A DNA stretch of 64,000 nt from Oncomelania hupensis. Lineage: Eukaryota > Mollusca > Gastropoda > Littorinimorpha > Pomatiopsidae. The notes beneath the pieces were generated by a model, which saw only the letters and a program-made list of their open reading frames with translations, searched no databases and was not told the DNA's origin. The stretch is from the NCBI GenBank assembly GCA_036898135.1, contig CM072523.1, positions 34,410,242-34,474,241 of the forward strand, written 5' to 3'. A program made the position numbers and the translations under genes. Positions 53,565 to 64,000 of this stretch are shown in pieces. How positions within the stretch are numbered: the first letter of the stretch is position 1; every line of letters starts with the position of its first letter.

Positions 53565-53905
53565 TCACACACACACACACGTACTTGTATTCGATACAAA
53601 ATGGGTTTCTTTAAGAATGTAGGAATCGGAAAGCACTTTTTTGACGGAAAGAACGCAAATTTCTTCTAGAAATGTAAGAATCTAAGTCAAAATTGGCTCT
53701 TTCTGTCTAAAAAGTTGACGTAGTTCGTCTCCCATAGGCGACGAAATAGGTCGAACTTTCTTCCAAATTTCTCCGAAAATGGACTGTATTTTCTCCGTCC
53801 CGGATAGTGCACTCCTGTGTACTTAAAACACTCTCATGCACTACAACTGCACTCCCAAGCACTAAAAGAGCACTCCCGCGCACTTAGAACAAAACGAGGT
53901 CATGA
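53565..53905 (+). repeat. Duplicated segment, copy 1 (with 21-nt internal periodicity)
   Basis: From gaatgtaggaatcgg to gcactcccgcgcacttag it matches 55225-55530. The 3' part has four related units of 19-21 nt beginning gcactcc or actctc at about 53809-53890. It is flanked by CA arrays on both sides, as copy 2 is. No ORF is conserved. Confidence 0.8.
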
Positions 53906-53989
53906 AACGAAATGGGTTCCAAGCAAATAAACCCACTTTGTAATCAAAAAGACAGTTCAGAAACCCATTTGGTCGCTTTTGCAAGTTCA

Positions 53990-54085
53990 CACACACCCAC
54001 GCACACACACACACACACCCACACCCACACACACACATGCACACACACACACGTACACACCCATAACACACACACACACATTTTC
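53990..54085. repeat. (CA)n microsatellite
   Basis: A CA-rich array with minor interruptions. Confidence 0.95.
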
Positions 54086-54589
54086 GAGGTACCCTAAAAA
54101 AACACTACAAAAACGGGGTAAACTGAGAAAGGATAATTGTTACGGACGGATTAGAAACAAGAAGAGCCGTAATTCCGGTGTGTAAGATGGAAGAAACATT
54201 GTATAAAAAAAATCTGTCAGGATCAGATTCACCATCGTGCATTTTAACAACGTTGTTAATTGTAATTAACAAGGTATGGAATGAAAGACGGCCCAGGTGT
54301 GCGTCGTAAGCTATTTATTTAACTGTTGTTCAAATCCCCCACCATCTCAAACCCCTCCACACACACACACACACACTCCTAACCTCCTCCTCTTATAGGA
54401 AAACAGCTTGTCTGTAACTTAGCATTCAAAAGGGGAACAGCCCCTTCAACTTTCAACGTTCACAAATATATATAATTTTTATAATTTTATTTACTTTTTT
54501 TGGGGGGGTGGGGGGGGGGGAGAAGGGAAAGGGAAAAGTGGGGTGGGGGTATTTTGATCGAGAAATTCTGGGCCTCCTCCCTTAATATT

Positions 54590-54715
54590 AGTTGTGTGAT
54601 TTTTTTAAATTTTGCTGGGAGAGCAAACCGGAGTACCCGGAAAAAACCCTCCGAGACATTGCTTGAGTCGAAAGTAAGTAATATTCAGAAAACCATAACG
54701 CTCAGAGGTGGCCAC
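54590..54715 (+). repeat. Dispersed repeat 'accggagtacccgg', plus orientation
   Basis: It matches the reverse complement of 6395-6520 (see that entry). A G-rich run (54500-54545) precedes it. Confidence 0.65.
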
Positions 54716-55059
54716 AACGTACCGCCTTTTTTTTTCTTTGTTTTATTTTAGTGGGTAAAGACTAGTGGGGATTTAAAAAAAAATGTATGAGATGTGTGCT
54801 CAAATACATAAGCGTTGAAATGTCAACGTTGACGAACATGAGATGTGTGCTCAAATAGATGAACGTTTTATTTTACTTCAGCAAATTTCCACATTTGTTC
54901 AAGGCTCTGTTCATCGTTGTTCATCCGTGTATTTTCCTCTGTGAGATAATAACGTTTTTGAATTCTTCGTATTCGTACCCCCATTTCATATCCGAGGAAT
55001 GGATTTGAATATACAATCGTTGGCGTGGGGTTCATTTACACCTGAATCGGTCCCAGTGT

Positions 55060-55061
55060 TG

Positions 55062-55138
<77 letters not shown>
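55060..55138. repeat. (GA)n microsatellite
   Basis: About 78 bp of GA, followed by CA-rich sequence. Confidence 0.97.
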
Positions 55139-55144
55139 CAAACA

Positions 55145-55657
55145 CTCACACGCACACACAATGCTCATCCACACACACACACACATACATGAACACCCAT
55201 TCTTGTACCCGGTGACAAACGAGGTAATTTTAGAATGTAGGAATCGGATAGCACATTTTTGACGGAAAGAATGCATTTTTCAAGAGAAAAGGGTTAGGGC
55301 AAGGGCTAGTTGCAGCGCTGCAACTAGCCCTTACCCTACCCCTTTTCAAGAAAGTTGACCTAGTTCGTCTCCTATAGGCGACGAAATAGGTCGACTTTTG
55401 CTTCAAACTTTTCCGAAAATTGGATGGATTTTCTCCGTCCCGGATAGTGCACTCCTCTGTACTTAAAACACTCTTTTGCACTACAACTGCACTCCCATGC
55501 ACTAAAAAAGCACTCCCGCGTACTTAGAAACAAATGGGGAACGGGAGACAAATGAGGAACGAGCAAATTACCCCATTTATGACTGAAAAAGTAAATTCTG
55601 TTTCTCATTTCTGTCGTTATACAACCTCACACATACACACACACCCTTTCACACACA

Positions 55658-55689
<32 letters not shown>

Positions 55690-55700
55690 TACACTCACAA
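55145..55700 (+). repeat. Duplicated segment, copy 2, with flanking CA arrays
   Basis: The core 55225-55530 matches 53608-53905, including the gtcccggatagtgcactcct block and the 21-nt units. It differs by carrying a palindrome (55286-55347) where copy 1 has unrelated sequence. Confidence 0.8.
55286..55347. repeat. Spacer-free near-perfect palindrome, 31-nt arms
   Basis: Arms 55286-55316 and 55317-55347 pair at 29 of 31 positions, with the centre at gcagc|gctgc. The arms contain gggttaggg, a telomere-like word. Confidence 0.9.
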
Positions 55701-57330
55701 TGCACACCTGTGCCGGTAAACCAGAAGGTCCGTTGGCAGCGTTACGGTGTCTGATTTCAATGAAGTCGGCAAGCGTGTCGAAAACGCTAATCGTAGTACA
55801 GGAGATAATATCCTCAACTAAAATAATTGATAGACTGCCACACGCTTATTCAATGTGTTCATCACCAACGCCCTGAACTCCATAGTTACCCATGATGATG
55901 ATGACATGATAATAATGACGCGTTGGTGACGGCGACGACGATGTCGATGACGATGCTATACAAGTGTGAATCGGTTCCAGTCTGTGTTTTGCCTCTAGCT
56001 GGGCAAGGAGTTATGCACTCTTCAAATGTACGTTGTAATAGGTGGGGACTGTGGATGGTGTGTTGTTGCTAATGATGATGATGTTTATGCACAACATTCT
56101 TAATCGATGACTATGTGGATGGTTGATGAGAAGGAGGCTGCCGAGAATGACGACAGCGATGATCAATTCTATAATGCCAATCACTTAACAGGGAGACAAG
56201 GGAAAGAAGAAGAAGACTTCAAACATTTTAATTCAAAGAGACTCAACTTAAGCATAATCTAAAACTATAAACATTAAACCGACTTGAACCAAAGAGATTT
56301 AGCTTTATGTTAATCTCTTTTCTTGAACCTAACGCTCTCTTGTGCAATGCTGGCGCTGCGGCAACGATCAAAGAATTTTTACTGTGATCGAAGCTGATTG
56401 AACTGTTGAGCCGAAGCTCAAGGACCGACAGCAAGTGCTTGATATTTGTCATCTATTTTACAGACTGCAACAGCTATTACTGTCAAGTCTTTTCAAGACT
56501 GCATCAGCTACTATGTCGTTATATCAACCCATTCTTCACATAAAGGACTGCCGTCGCCATATTGTTGTCGTCCTCTGCAAAGGGGACGCAAATCGAATGA
56601 CAAAGGCGCACCGCCTTCATCCCTCAACAGCTTCATTGCCCGAGTTACCCGCCCCTCGCTGACGAGCCGTGAAATTCCGTGACAAAATAATGATCGGAGA
56701 TGAAGCGAGTCGCAGCAGCCAACGCCATTTGCTGTCCAAGCTCACGCCTTCATCAATCTCGGAACCATCAATGGATTTACCCTAGTTTCCTCCTCTTTGA
56801 TCTCCCCTGGACGCCATGTTCGTAGGTACGCGAAAGCAGAGGACCGACAGCCGGAGAATGTCGAAGATTGCCGAAGGGAATAGCGCTCGGAAGAAAAATG
56901 ACCGTGGTTTACGACTGAATGTTAGGCGCTTAGCGATTTGTACTCCAATAAAAGTTGTTAGTGTTTCGTTTTGGTTTATAGCCTCGACCAAAGGAGCAAA
57001 GTCGGCTATTTGAAACGGGAATGGGTAAATACTGAGTTTGGGAGTGTCAAGAACAGGAAACGGAAAAAAGAAGAAGGTTAAGATTTTTCAGATTCAATAT
57101 TTTATTCCGAGAAGAAAATGATTTTAGCATTAATTTGCTAATCTTACAATTAATCCTTCTTTCAGTCGCTCACACATTTTAGTTCAATCATACGTCCGCA
57201 TTCATGCACAGACAAACACAGATTTAAATTTAAATTTAAAACAAAAATTAAATAACTAATTTTGTAACAAGGAAACTAACAATAATTAATATGTAACCTT
57301 AAACTGGAACCATTTCATTTAATAAAGAGA
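55701..57330. other. Non-coding stretch, nothing recognised
   Basis: Scattered GAT repeats (about 55890-55960, 56070-56090). The open frames at 56435-56682 and 56816-57013 have no recognisable domain. Confidence 0.4.
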
Positions 57331-57383
57331 GAGAGAGAGGTTTGAGGAATTTAAGGGGGTTAACAGTTTGTTAAATAGATTAA

Positions 57384-57416
57384 AGTCCCCGGACACCAAG
57401 GCATATAGGGGACTTA
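57384..57416 (-). repeat. Retroelement 3' hairpin motif (GTCCCC...GGGGAC)
   Basis: gtccccggacacc and gcatataggggac form the same hairpin as at 32858-32888 and, diverged, at 63418-63450. Confidence 0.5.
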
Positions 57417-57639
57417 AAAGGGTAGGATAGGCGGTGGAATTTAAGGAGGTGACCAAAGAGGAAAATCAATTGAGGCATGCTATAATATATGATTTTCGAA
57501 ATTATTAAGAAATAGGTTGTAAATCGTGTACTTGAATATGTTTAATGACGCGCATTTTTTTTGTTTTAAAGAGAGAGCGTTCCATAACAAGGAGCCATTA
57601 AAAAAAAAAGCTGGATAGTCCAGAAGAAGAAGAAGATGA

Positions 57640-57662
57640 CGACGAGGACGACGACGACGACC

Positions 57663-57705
<43 letters not shown>

Positions 57706-57785
57706 GGAGGAGGAGGAGGAGGAGGAGGAGGAGGACGACGACGACGACGACGACGACGATCACGACGACTACGACCATGATGATG
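57640..57785. repeat. Compound GAC / GAT / GAG / GAC trinucleotide array
   Basis: Four successive unit types over about 145 bp. Confidence 0.97.
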
Positions 57786-58547
57786 ATTTTACACTTACCT
57801 CAAGACCTACTCGAGACGAGTCTTTTGTGGCGATGTGGAAGGGAAAATTCAACAAATAAAGCAGAAATGGGGATAGAGAGTCACCGCATAATACAAAAAT
57901 TAAGCTGAACAGCGTTTTTGGTAATGTTTAGCATATGATTGATCTTTTCCAAATTTTTATTTTTATTTGATTTGTCCCGTCCATAAACCATGCCAGCATT
58001 AGAACACATCTTTCATGTTCTTTTTAAATATGTAGATAAATATTCTTAATTTATTATTTATATTTATTTCGTAATATATGTCCATATTTAAAGCGCTGCT
58101 CGTTAAAAACCTTAATGATTTTTTTCCTCTTTGTACGTGTGGAGATATTTTACTGTGTGAATGTAAGGTTGGTATATTTTATCGTTGATTTTTCTGTAGA
58201 ATTGTGGCTAAGGTTGATTAGTCTCCTTCAGCATCTTGTCAAGCGCAGTGAGCACTACCTTAACCCGAAGTGGCACTGCGCTTTACAAATGGTCACATTA
58301 TATTATTAGTTTTCTTGTTTAAATAATAATGTGCTCTTTCTGCTAGTCGAGGCTAGTGTATTAGCGCTCGTTGCGCGTTGGGCTACATCACCCATGCAGT
58401 TATCAGACAATGCGCCCTAATGCTGCAAAGGGACGTTCTTGGGTGGCTTTAGTTAACACTTGGATGGGTGATCATACATGGAAAGCAACCACAAAACGAC
58501 ACAAAAAGATTGAAATAAGAGCACGACATGCATAACCCAGTGGGAGA
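57786..58547. other. Non-coding stretch with a SINE-like end near 58230-58310
   Basis: The words aagcgcagtgagcact and actgcgctttacaaatgg resemble SINE 3' ends, but a complete element is not visible. Confidence 0.4.
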
Positions 58548-58890
58548 CACGGTGGCCTAATGGTAGGGCTTTGGCTTGCGGATCTGAAGGTCCCGGGTTC
58601 GAGCCCAGGCCGGGGCATTGTGTTGTGTGCTTGGGAAAAACACTTTACTCCCGTTTCCTACTCCTTCGGATGAGAGTATAAACCGAGGTCTAGTCTGTGT
58701 CGCATGCATTCCATCATAACGGACTTTAAAGATCCTGACGCTCATGTCCTAGACGGGTGAGTGCCGGTGACAAGAACACACCCAGCATGTACCTTGGGTA
58801 AAGCGCTTCACTTGGGGCTGCTGTACTTTCGAAAATGAAAGTGCCCGAATTTCACCTCGGTGATAATAAAGTTGTTAAAATAAAAAAATA
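58548..58890 (+). mobile_element. tRNA-derived SINE, complete, different 3' end from family A
   Basis: The head has ggtggcctaatggtagggct (A box) and cgggttcgagccc (B box, about 58598-58610). The core (gagagtataaaccgaggtct, ttaaagatc, gggtgagtgccgg, aacacaccca) is shared with 15876-16160. The tail differs: cacctcggtgataataaagttg followed by A-rich units. It would be transcribed by RNA polymerase III. Confidence 0.8.
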
Positions 58891-58964
58891 AAAAAAATAA
58901 AAAATAACCCAATATACCCAGCTGTGAACAGGTAGACTACTTGGATCTGTAAAGAACCGAGAGA

Positions 58965-58966
58965 GA

Positions 58967-59045
<79 letters not shown>
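58965..59045. repeat. (GA)n microsatellite
   Basis: About 75 bp of GA. Confidence 0.97.
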
Positions 59046-59092
59046 TGCTGGGAGGGACATACACACGTTCCCCCTCTAGGACGTGACAGAAA

Positions 59093-59218
59093 TGTTTAGA
59101 AGATTAGTCTTCTGTAGCACCTCATCTCCATGCTTTGTATTCTTCATTGTAAATCTGTGGGAGGGTCCATATTTCGCAAGCGTATAGGAAGATGGAGGTG
59201 ACAAAGGAGCGCAGCAGC
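59093..59218 (-). mobile_element. Internal RTE-like fragment (copy 7)
   Basis: The reverse complement matches about 3460-3580 of copy 1 (ctgctgcgctcc...gcatggagatgaggtgctac). Both ends are truncated and there is no tail, so it is a rearranged remnant. Confidence 0.8.
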
Positions 59219-59539
59219 TGCCAGAAGACCTTGGTTAAAAAAAAATAGTAGTATGCTTACAGATGTGTTCATTGTAAATTCAAAACAAATTTACCTACTG
59301 CTTCTATTGGCTCTTAATAAAACTAGAGAAACGATTGGTCTAGTCAAATCTTTCTATTTCAAGCCCAAGCATTGTCGGTCATTCTTCACCCATCCTGAAC
59401 GCAAAAAGATAAATCTGACTAGATGGGCAAAATCCATATGAATCACATGCTCCTTATGGAACTTGCAATATTTAACATGAAAATGAGTACCCAGAGAAAC
59501 AAACGAAATGAAACGGTGACACTAAAATGCAAAGTAATA

Positions 59540-60110
59540 CCGACTTTGATCTTCTGTGTTCTTGACCTCGAGATGACCTTGACCGCAGGCTCTAATTACA
59601 TTCATATACTACCGAATGAACTACAGCAAAAGTTGCATTATGCCAAAAAGAAACAGTGACCTTGATATGACCTTAACTTCAGTGACCTTGACATTGGGAT
59701 GACCTTGACTTTCACGTGACCTCTAATGCTTATATATATGATAAAATAACCCAATGTTCTTGCATACTATAGGTTAAATAGAACCCTTCCATTGTAAGAT
59801 ACCTATTTTTTGTATGTTTTTGCAAGGCCTAAAATGACCTTAACCTTCAAGATCAACGCAAAAAACGGAACATATATAAAAGATCAATCTATCTCTAACT
59901 ACAGCACGCTTGGACTTTTATCTCTCTTAATTTAGAGTCAAGGTCACTTCACAGTACCTATACTAACCGACATTGGACAGCTCCAATGACCTTGACCTTG
60001 GAGTGAGGGTGACCAAATTTGCACAGTATGTGTATCTCATTGATATCTATCATGCATCGAAGAATAAAGTCATTCATTCACTGATCATATATGAGGTCTC
60101 ATGGAGATAC
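59540..60110. promoter_or_regulatory. Cluster of TGACCTTGA / TCAAGGTCA motifs
   Basis: At least six copies of TGACCTTGA or its complement occur at about 59571, 59659, 59685, 59700, 59937 and 59990, with further TGACCTTAA variants. This is the extended half-site bound by ERR/NR5-type nuclear receptors. It may be simply part of a dispersed repeat. Confidence 0.45.
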
Positions 60111-60715
60111 ACCATCTTACCAAGGTTGGTTGTGATAAGTTGAAATAGGTTTTGAGATTTTTAATTCACTTGCAAGTTTTGCACAGATGGACGAAGAAAA
60201 AACAGACGGACTGACAAAAAAAATGTGTATGTCATTTTTGGATTGTGACTCATCTTGCACAGATTTGCACAAATGTCGATTTTTTGGGTGGAGGGATTGA
60301 GGGGTGGGGGGTGGGAGGGGGGAAGATTGAGGACATAGACTGACATTGCTTTGCATGTGGGTCAATAAAATGGGATGGAAGAGGGTATAGGGGGTGAAAT
60401 ACGATTACGTCATCAGAGAGTAAAAGATCTATGTCAGTCGCAGCAAGCCTAAATCACTGTTCAATAGGATAACTGGGTACCAAAACTATGCTAAGCTTTC
60501 TAAAATCCAAATCGATATAGAATTTATTGGGTATGACCCCATTGAACAGATACAAATGTGCAAGGGACAGAACCCTAATATCCTGAAGTTTTACCTCTAT
60601 CTTGTTCAAAACATGAGAATTCCGGCCAATAAAACATTGTGTAAAAGTGTGCACGCCATAATGATATTGGAGTTTTGAGAGGGTGGGGAATGGGGTAGGG
60701 GGAGAAGGGAAACGG

Positions 60716-60756
<41 letters not shown>

Positions 60757-60944
60757 GTTGTTGTTGTCGTTTGTGTATGTGTGTGTGATTATTTTATTTT
60801 TATTTATTCATTTACTTATTTATTTATTGATTTATGCCCGAGGGAGGAGGGGAGTCCGTGCTCCATGGAACTCCCCTATAATCCGCCTGGAGAGAGAAGT
60901 GGGGGGGAGTGAGAGGGGAGGGGGACTAAACTAAACTAGGCTTG
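60111..60944. other. Non-coding stretch with (GT)n at 60715-60754
   Basis: The block ggttgtgataagttgaaatag...ttttgcacagatgga (60120-60190) looks like part of a dispersed repeat. No gene recognised. Confidence 0.5.
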
Positions 60945-61141
60945 CCTAGCTGCTAATAGTAGATTATAGTCACACGACACCGAAGCGTATAGGCGGCTAC
61001 TGGTCACATTATTCTGACACCAGCGAACCAGATGATGGTAAGGTAAAACTAATATGGTCACACGTTGGCCAATCCGGGATTCGAACCAGGGACATTTTGG
61101 TTACTAGTAAGCCGCTCTACCAGCTAACCTACCCGGCCCCA
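60945..61141 (-). mobile_element. tRNA-derived SINE, minus strand
   Basis: The reverse complement starts gtggggccgggtaggttagc, has tggtagagcggc (A box) and ctggttcgaatcccgg (B box), and continues with tggccaacgtgtgaccatat and cgcctatacgcttcggtgtc. Confidence 0.7.
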
Positions 61142-61394
61142 CTATCTTTCGTGCTAAAGAAAAAGCCTTGTTTGGGTTGCATGTTGTGCCCAGAGATCTT
61201 AACACTGGATTGCTTGTACACAAATAGCTGCTGACTGTTTACTCTTAATACAGTGCAGGCTCAACTTTAAAAAAATAATATAGTAATTATTATTTCAATC
61301 CCTGCGATCTGAGAGGCATAACATTTTACATCACTTGCACACTCTTCCGATTTCAAGGTTTCATAAAACTGTGCGCCATGCAGTTTTACCCTCT

Positions 61395-61475
61395 TTAGCC
61401 TCTATCAGAGCAAGTTTATTGGCCCTGAGTGTAAAAAATACAAACCCGCAGTCATCCAATAATAATACGCCCTTG
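61395..61475 (+). repeat. Dispersed repeat E, copy 1
   Basis: ttaccctctttagcctctat...gagtgtaaaaaatacaaaccc aligns with 62797-62890. Confidence 0.6.
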
Positions 61476-61511
61476 CATTAAATCCCCCAAAAAGAAACGA
61501 AAGAAGCTATT

Positions 61512-61745
61512 GATGGCAAGATATTCAAATGTATTTTCACACATTCACACACGTAGCTAGGAAAAAAATGCATTAAAAAAATAATGTGTTAATTTTCTAA
61601 GGGTTGTGATGGCTCGGCTATATCTAACGAAGCAAAGAAGAAGATATGAGACGATAAGCCACTATCTGACCTATCTGCAAGCAAAACAATTATCAAAGCA
61701 AGCCCAGGCAATTGTTTTACATTCAGCGTAAAACCTGTTTAGGAA
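61512..61745 (+). repeat. Dispersed repeat D, copy 2
   Basis: This is the partner of 31350-31590; see that entry for the shared words. Confidence 0.6.
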
Positions 61746-61922
61746 ATTGTGAAGCACAATGACCTTGACCTTTGAGAAAGTACAAATGCAAGTGATCTAG
61801 CATATCCGCAATGTAAAACTCATGAATTTAAGTTCAGTTATATTTTTTTAGAATAAGGCAAAAAGTGTGTTTTGAACAAAAAAGTGAAATTTAGAGCAAC
61901 GGACCGACCGACTACCACTCCT

Positions 61923-62310
61923 AATCCTATCCTATCCTATCCTATCCTATTCTATCCTCTCCTATCCTATCCTATCCTATCCTATCCCGTATCTCAAAGG
62001 TCATTGGGGCACCACAGATAATCGTTTAACCAGCGTACTCCATCTTCCTCTGTTCTCAGCAACCCTCATGGCTTCGTTCAGTGTCAAATCAATCCATTCT
62101 CGAATGTTGTCCTCCCACCTCTTTTTCTGTCTCCCTCTTCTTCTGCCTCCTTGCACCGTGCCTTTCAGGATTTTTTTTTTTGCAAGGCCTGATGCTCTGG
62201 TGACGTGGCCATACCATCGGGGTTTCCCTTTCTTCACCACTGTGAGCATGTCATCATGTTGTCCAATAGCTTGTGTGATGGTCTGTCGGACTTCGTTGTT
62301 CGTGATGTGC
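61923..62310 (-). mobile_element. 5'-truncated RTE-like fragment (copy 8)
   Basis: It has a long tail of about twelve GGATA-type units (61923-61986), then the C-terminal module with RWYGHVTRASGLA and GGRRRGRQKKRW readable from the minus strand (62310 to 62001). It is truncated at tgatgtgc. Confidence 0.9.
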
Positions 62311-62362
62311 AACCTGAATAGGCTACCAACACTGAACAAAATATCTTCTTTATAAAAGTTAC

Positions 62363-62462
<100 letters not shown>

Positions 62463-62607
62463 CTTCAGCCCTTTTAGAGATATGGAACAAAACATGTTGT
62501 ATAACAACAAACTTACTCCAGTGACCTTGACCTATGCTGTAGAGCAAACAATCATGAGGGCACGGGAGGCAGGTCGCTAACCTATAGTTACAGTAATGTG
62601 CCTGTGC

Positions 62608-62740
62608 ATGAAGTTTGGTCAAAATCCGTTCAGTGGTTCAAACAAACAGACCGACAAACCGACCAACCGGCATTTTGGCTTGTTCTGATTCCCGACTATT
62701 TCAAAATATTTCGACGTCTGTAAATACAAGAAGGGGGTCA
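62608..62740 (+). repeat. Dispersed repeat, partner of 5027-5170
   Basis: gtttggtcaaaatccgttca, gaccgacaaaccgacc and ggcttgttctgattcccgac align with the earlier copy. Confidence 0.6.
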
Positions 62741-62796
62741 TAAATCTTTAAATGATTGAGGATCTGACCTGATTTTTTTGTGAGCTATTCCAACAT

Positions 62797-62890
62797 TTTT
62801 ACCCTACTTAACCTCCATTACAGCAGGGGTTTATTCACCACGAGTGTAAAAAACACAGTCCCACGGCCATCCGACAATACTCTCTTTATT
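62797..62890 (+). repeat. Dispersed repeat E, copy 2
   Basis: tttttaccctacttaacctc and cgagtgtaaaaaacacagtc match 61395-61475. Confidence 0.6.
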
Positions 62891-63389
62891 CCGTTGCAGT
62901 TAAAAAGAAGGTATACATCGTTAAAAAGATTCAAGGCTCCAATGCCGCTTTTGTTTTTACATTAAAGGGGTCCAACCCGTCAGAAATTATTTTGAAGGCT
63001 CGAGTGTATACCCAAACCATAGTCTAAACACCTACCCCTTTTTAGAACCGCAATCGGGCCATCGTATATCCCCCCCCCCACACACACACACACCAACCAA
63101 TTGTGGTCAGTGTTTTCGGAGATTGCCTTTTGCGACAAAAAACGTTACGCAGTCCTACCTCACAAACGGGGATATCCTTTGAAAAAGTACTAGTGGTCTT
63201 GATAGAAATTGATCCATTGCCTGTTTTAATAGTGTCAGTGCATGCTAATGTAGACGAGCGGGGCATTTGACTCCGGTCTCTCGGCCACGACCATGAGAAC
63301 ATTGCTCCACCCGAGCTGTTATTTTTATTTTATCCCTCAAAAGATGAACATACAAATATTTGCCCTGTAAGGCGGTGAAGCGTGGTTTG

Positions 63390-63450
63390 GATTTCATTTC
63401 ATTTCATTATTTAAATTAACGTCCCCGGACACAGTGCGTATAGGGTACAA
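63390..63450 (-). mobile_element. Retroelement 3' end, minus strand, AAATG tail
   Basis: The reverse complement ends tgtgtccggggacgttaa followed by (AAATG)n. The upstream gtaccctatacgcac is the partner arm of the 3' hairpin seen at 32858-32888. Confidence 0.5.
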
Positions 63451-64000
63451 ATCGTGGTTGGGAGTACCGGGTTGCCGGCTACTAGTGCCACGCACTCTAC
63501 TGCAAAGTCGCTGCCACCTACCTGCATAAAATGCCTGCCGACAAGGTGGTCCCGCTCGCCACCAAAAGCAGCAGGCGAATGGTCAGCCGGGGAGAACAAA
63601 TGTCGTGTCGCCTTGTCCTGCGTAACCCAATGGCATATCCAAAGGATTCTGCAAAGCAGGAGCCACCCAAGACTAGTCTAACCAAGAAAATCAAGGTAGA
63701 CAATTTCTCTCCCAAGCCTCAACCAGTCGCCCCCCTTTCCGCTACACTAATATAGCAGATCTTTCGACTGGATGAAATTCCACATCCAGAGACAGCACAC
63801 ATTCGATCCGGCTTTTTGTAGTCCAGCTCTATGTCACAAACGGAGCAGGTCCATTTTGCTGTTTGACATCGCCAGATCGCGTTTCACGAAAGGCGCTCAC
63901 ATTAGGGTCTTGTTAACTGTATTATATATAGACGATTGTCGGCCGTCAGGACCGTAAAACTATACTTTCACTGACATGTACTACAGTACCAAGGTCACTA
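63451..64000. other. Possible body of the same retroelement; otherwise nothing recognised
   Basis: Several overlapping frames (63454-63755 plus, 63715-63411 minus) exist, but none has a domain that I recognise. The minus frame ending at 63411 runs into the 3' hairpin region. Confidence 0.35.

Noticed and set aside
58554..58622. Second tRNA-like sequence
   Set aside because: It continues into a SINE core shared with 15876-16160, so it is a SINE head rather than a tRNA gene.

Overview
This is a repeat-saturated window from a metazoan nuclear genome. Introns with GT..AG borders, AP-endonuclease non-LTR retrotransposons, tRNA-derived SINEs, TIR elements and very dense di-, tri- and tetranucleotide arrays rule out a prokaryote. 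A marine invertebrate, most likely a mollusc, is my best guess: RTE-like elements, SINEs ending in 'gcgctatataaa' and LINEs with an N-terminal 2A peptide are familiar there. That taxonomic call is inference, not a database result.

Layout. 1-4.3 kb: an AT-rich foldback repeat split by a nearly intact RTE-like retrotransposon (597-3932). 4.3-18 kb: mostly non-coding, with microsatellites, a 61-bp-arm hairpin (8450-8590), RTE fragments, a dispersed repeat here called R1 (9440-10010) and two SINEs. 18.2-23.6 kb: the only stretch that looks like spliced genes. A plus-strand transposase-like gene (coding about 18876-20512) converges with a minus-strand THAP-domain gene (23510 to 21170). Both carry reading-frame lesions. 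24.4-28.7 kb: two decayed RTE copies head to head, one interrupted by a SINE with a 10-bp target duplication. 28.8-39.7 kb: SINEs, LINE 3' ends, a 250-bp GATA array, R1 copies and a 1.8-kb Mutator-like non-autonomous transposon with a 9-bp target duplication (35624-37411).

39.7-45.5 kb holds the most notable object: a full-length minus-strand LINE of about 5.8 kb with ORF1 and ORF2. ORF1 carries a 2A ribosome-skipping motif (DVEANPGP) after a hydrophobic stretch. ORF1 and ORF2 lie in the same frame, separated by a single UGA. The start of the endonuclease domain lies between that UGA and the first AUG of ORF2, so a complete enzyme seems to need readthrough, or a sense codon in the active master copy.

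45.5-64 kb: a 500-bp TTC array, an interstitial telomeric tract between two GCGCATGCGC palindromes, a hAT-like 522-bp element, another RTE copy whose target duplication seeds a TAC array, a duplicated 300-bp segment with 21-nt internal periodicity, a near-perfect 62-bp palindrome, a cluster of TGACCTTGA motifs, two more SINEs and further RTE fragments. Apart from the two broken THAP/transposase-like genes I see no convincing host gene; nearly all other long reading frames are retrotransposon ORFs or translations of microsatellites.
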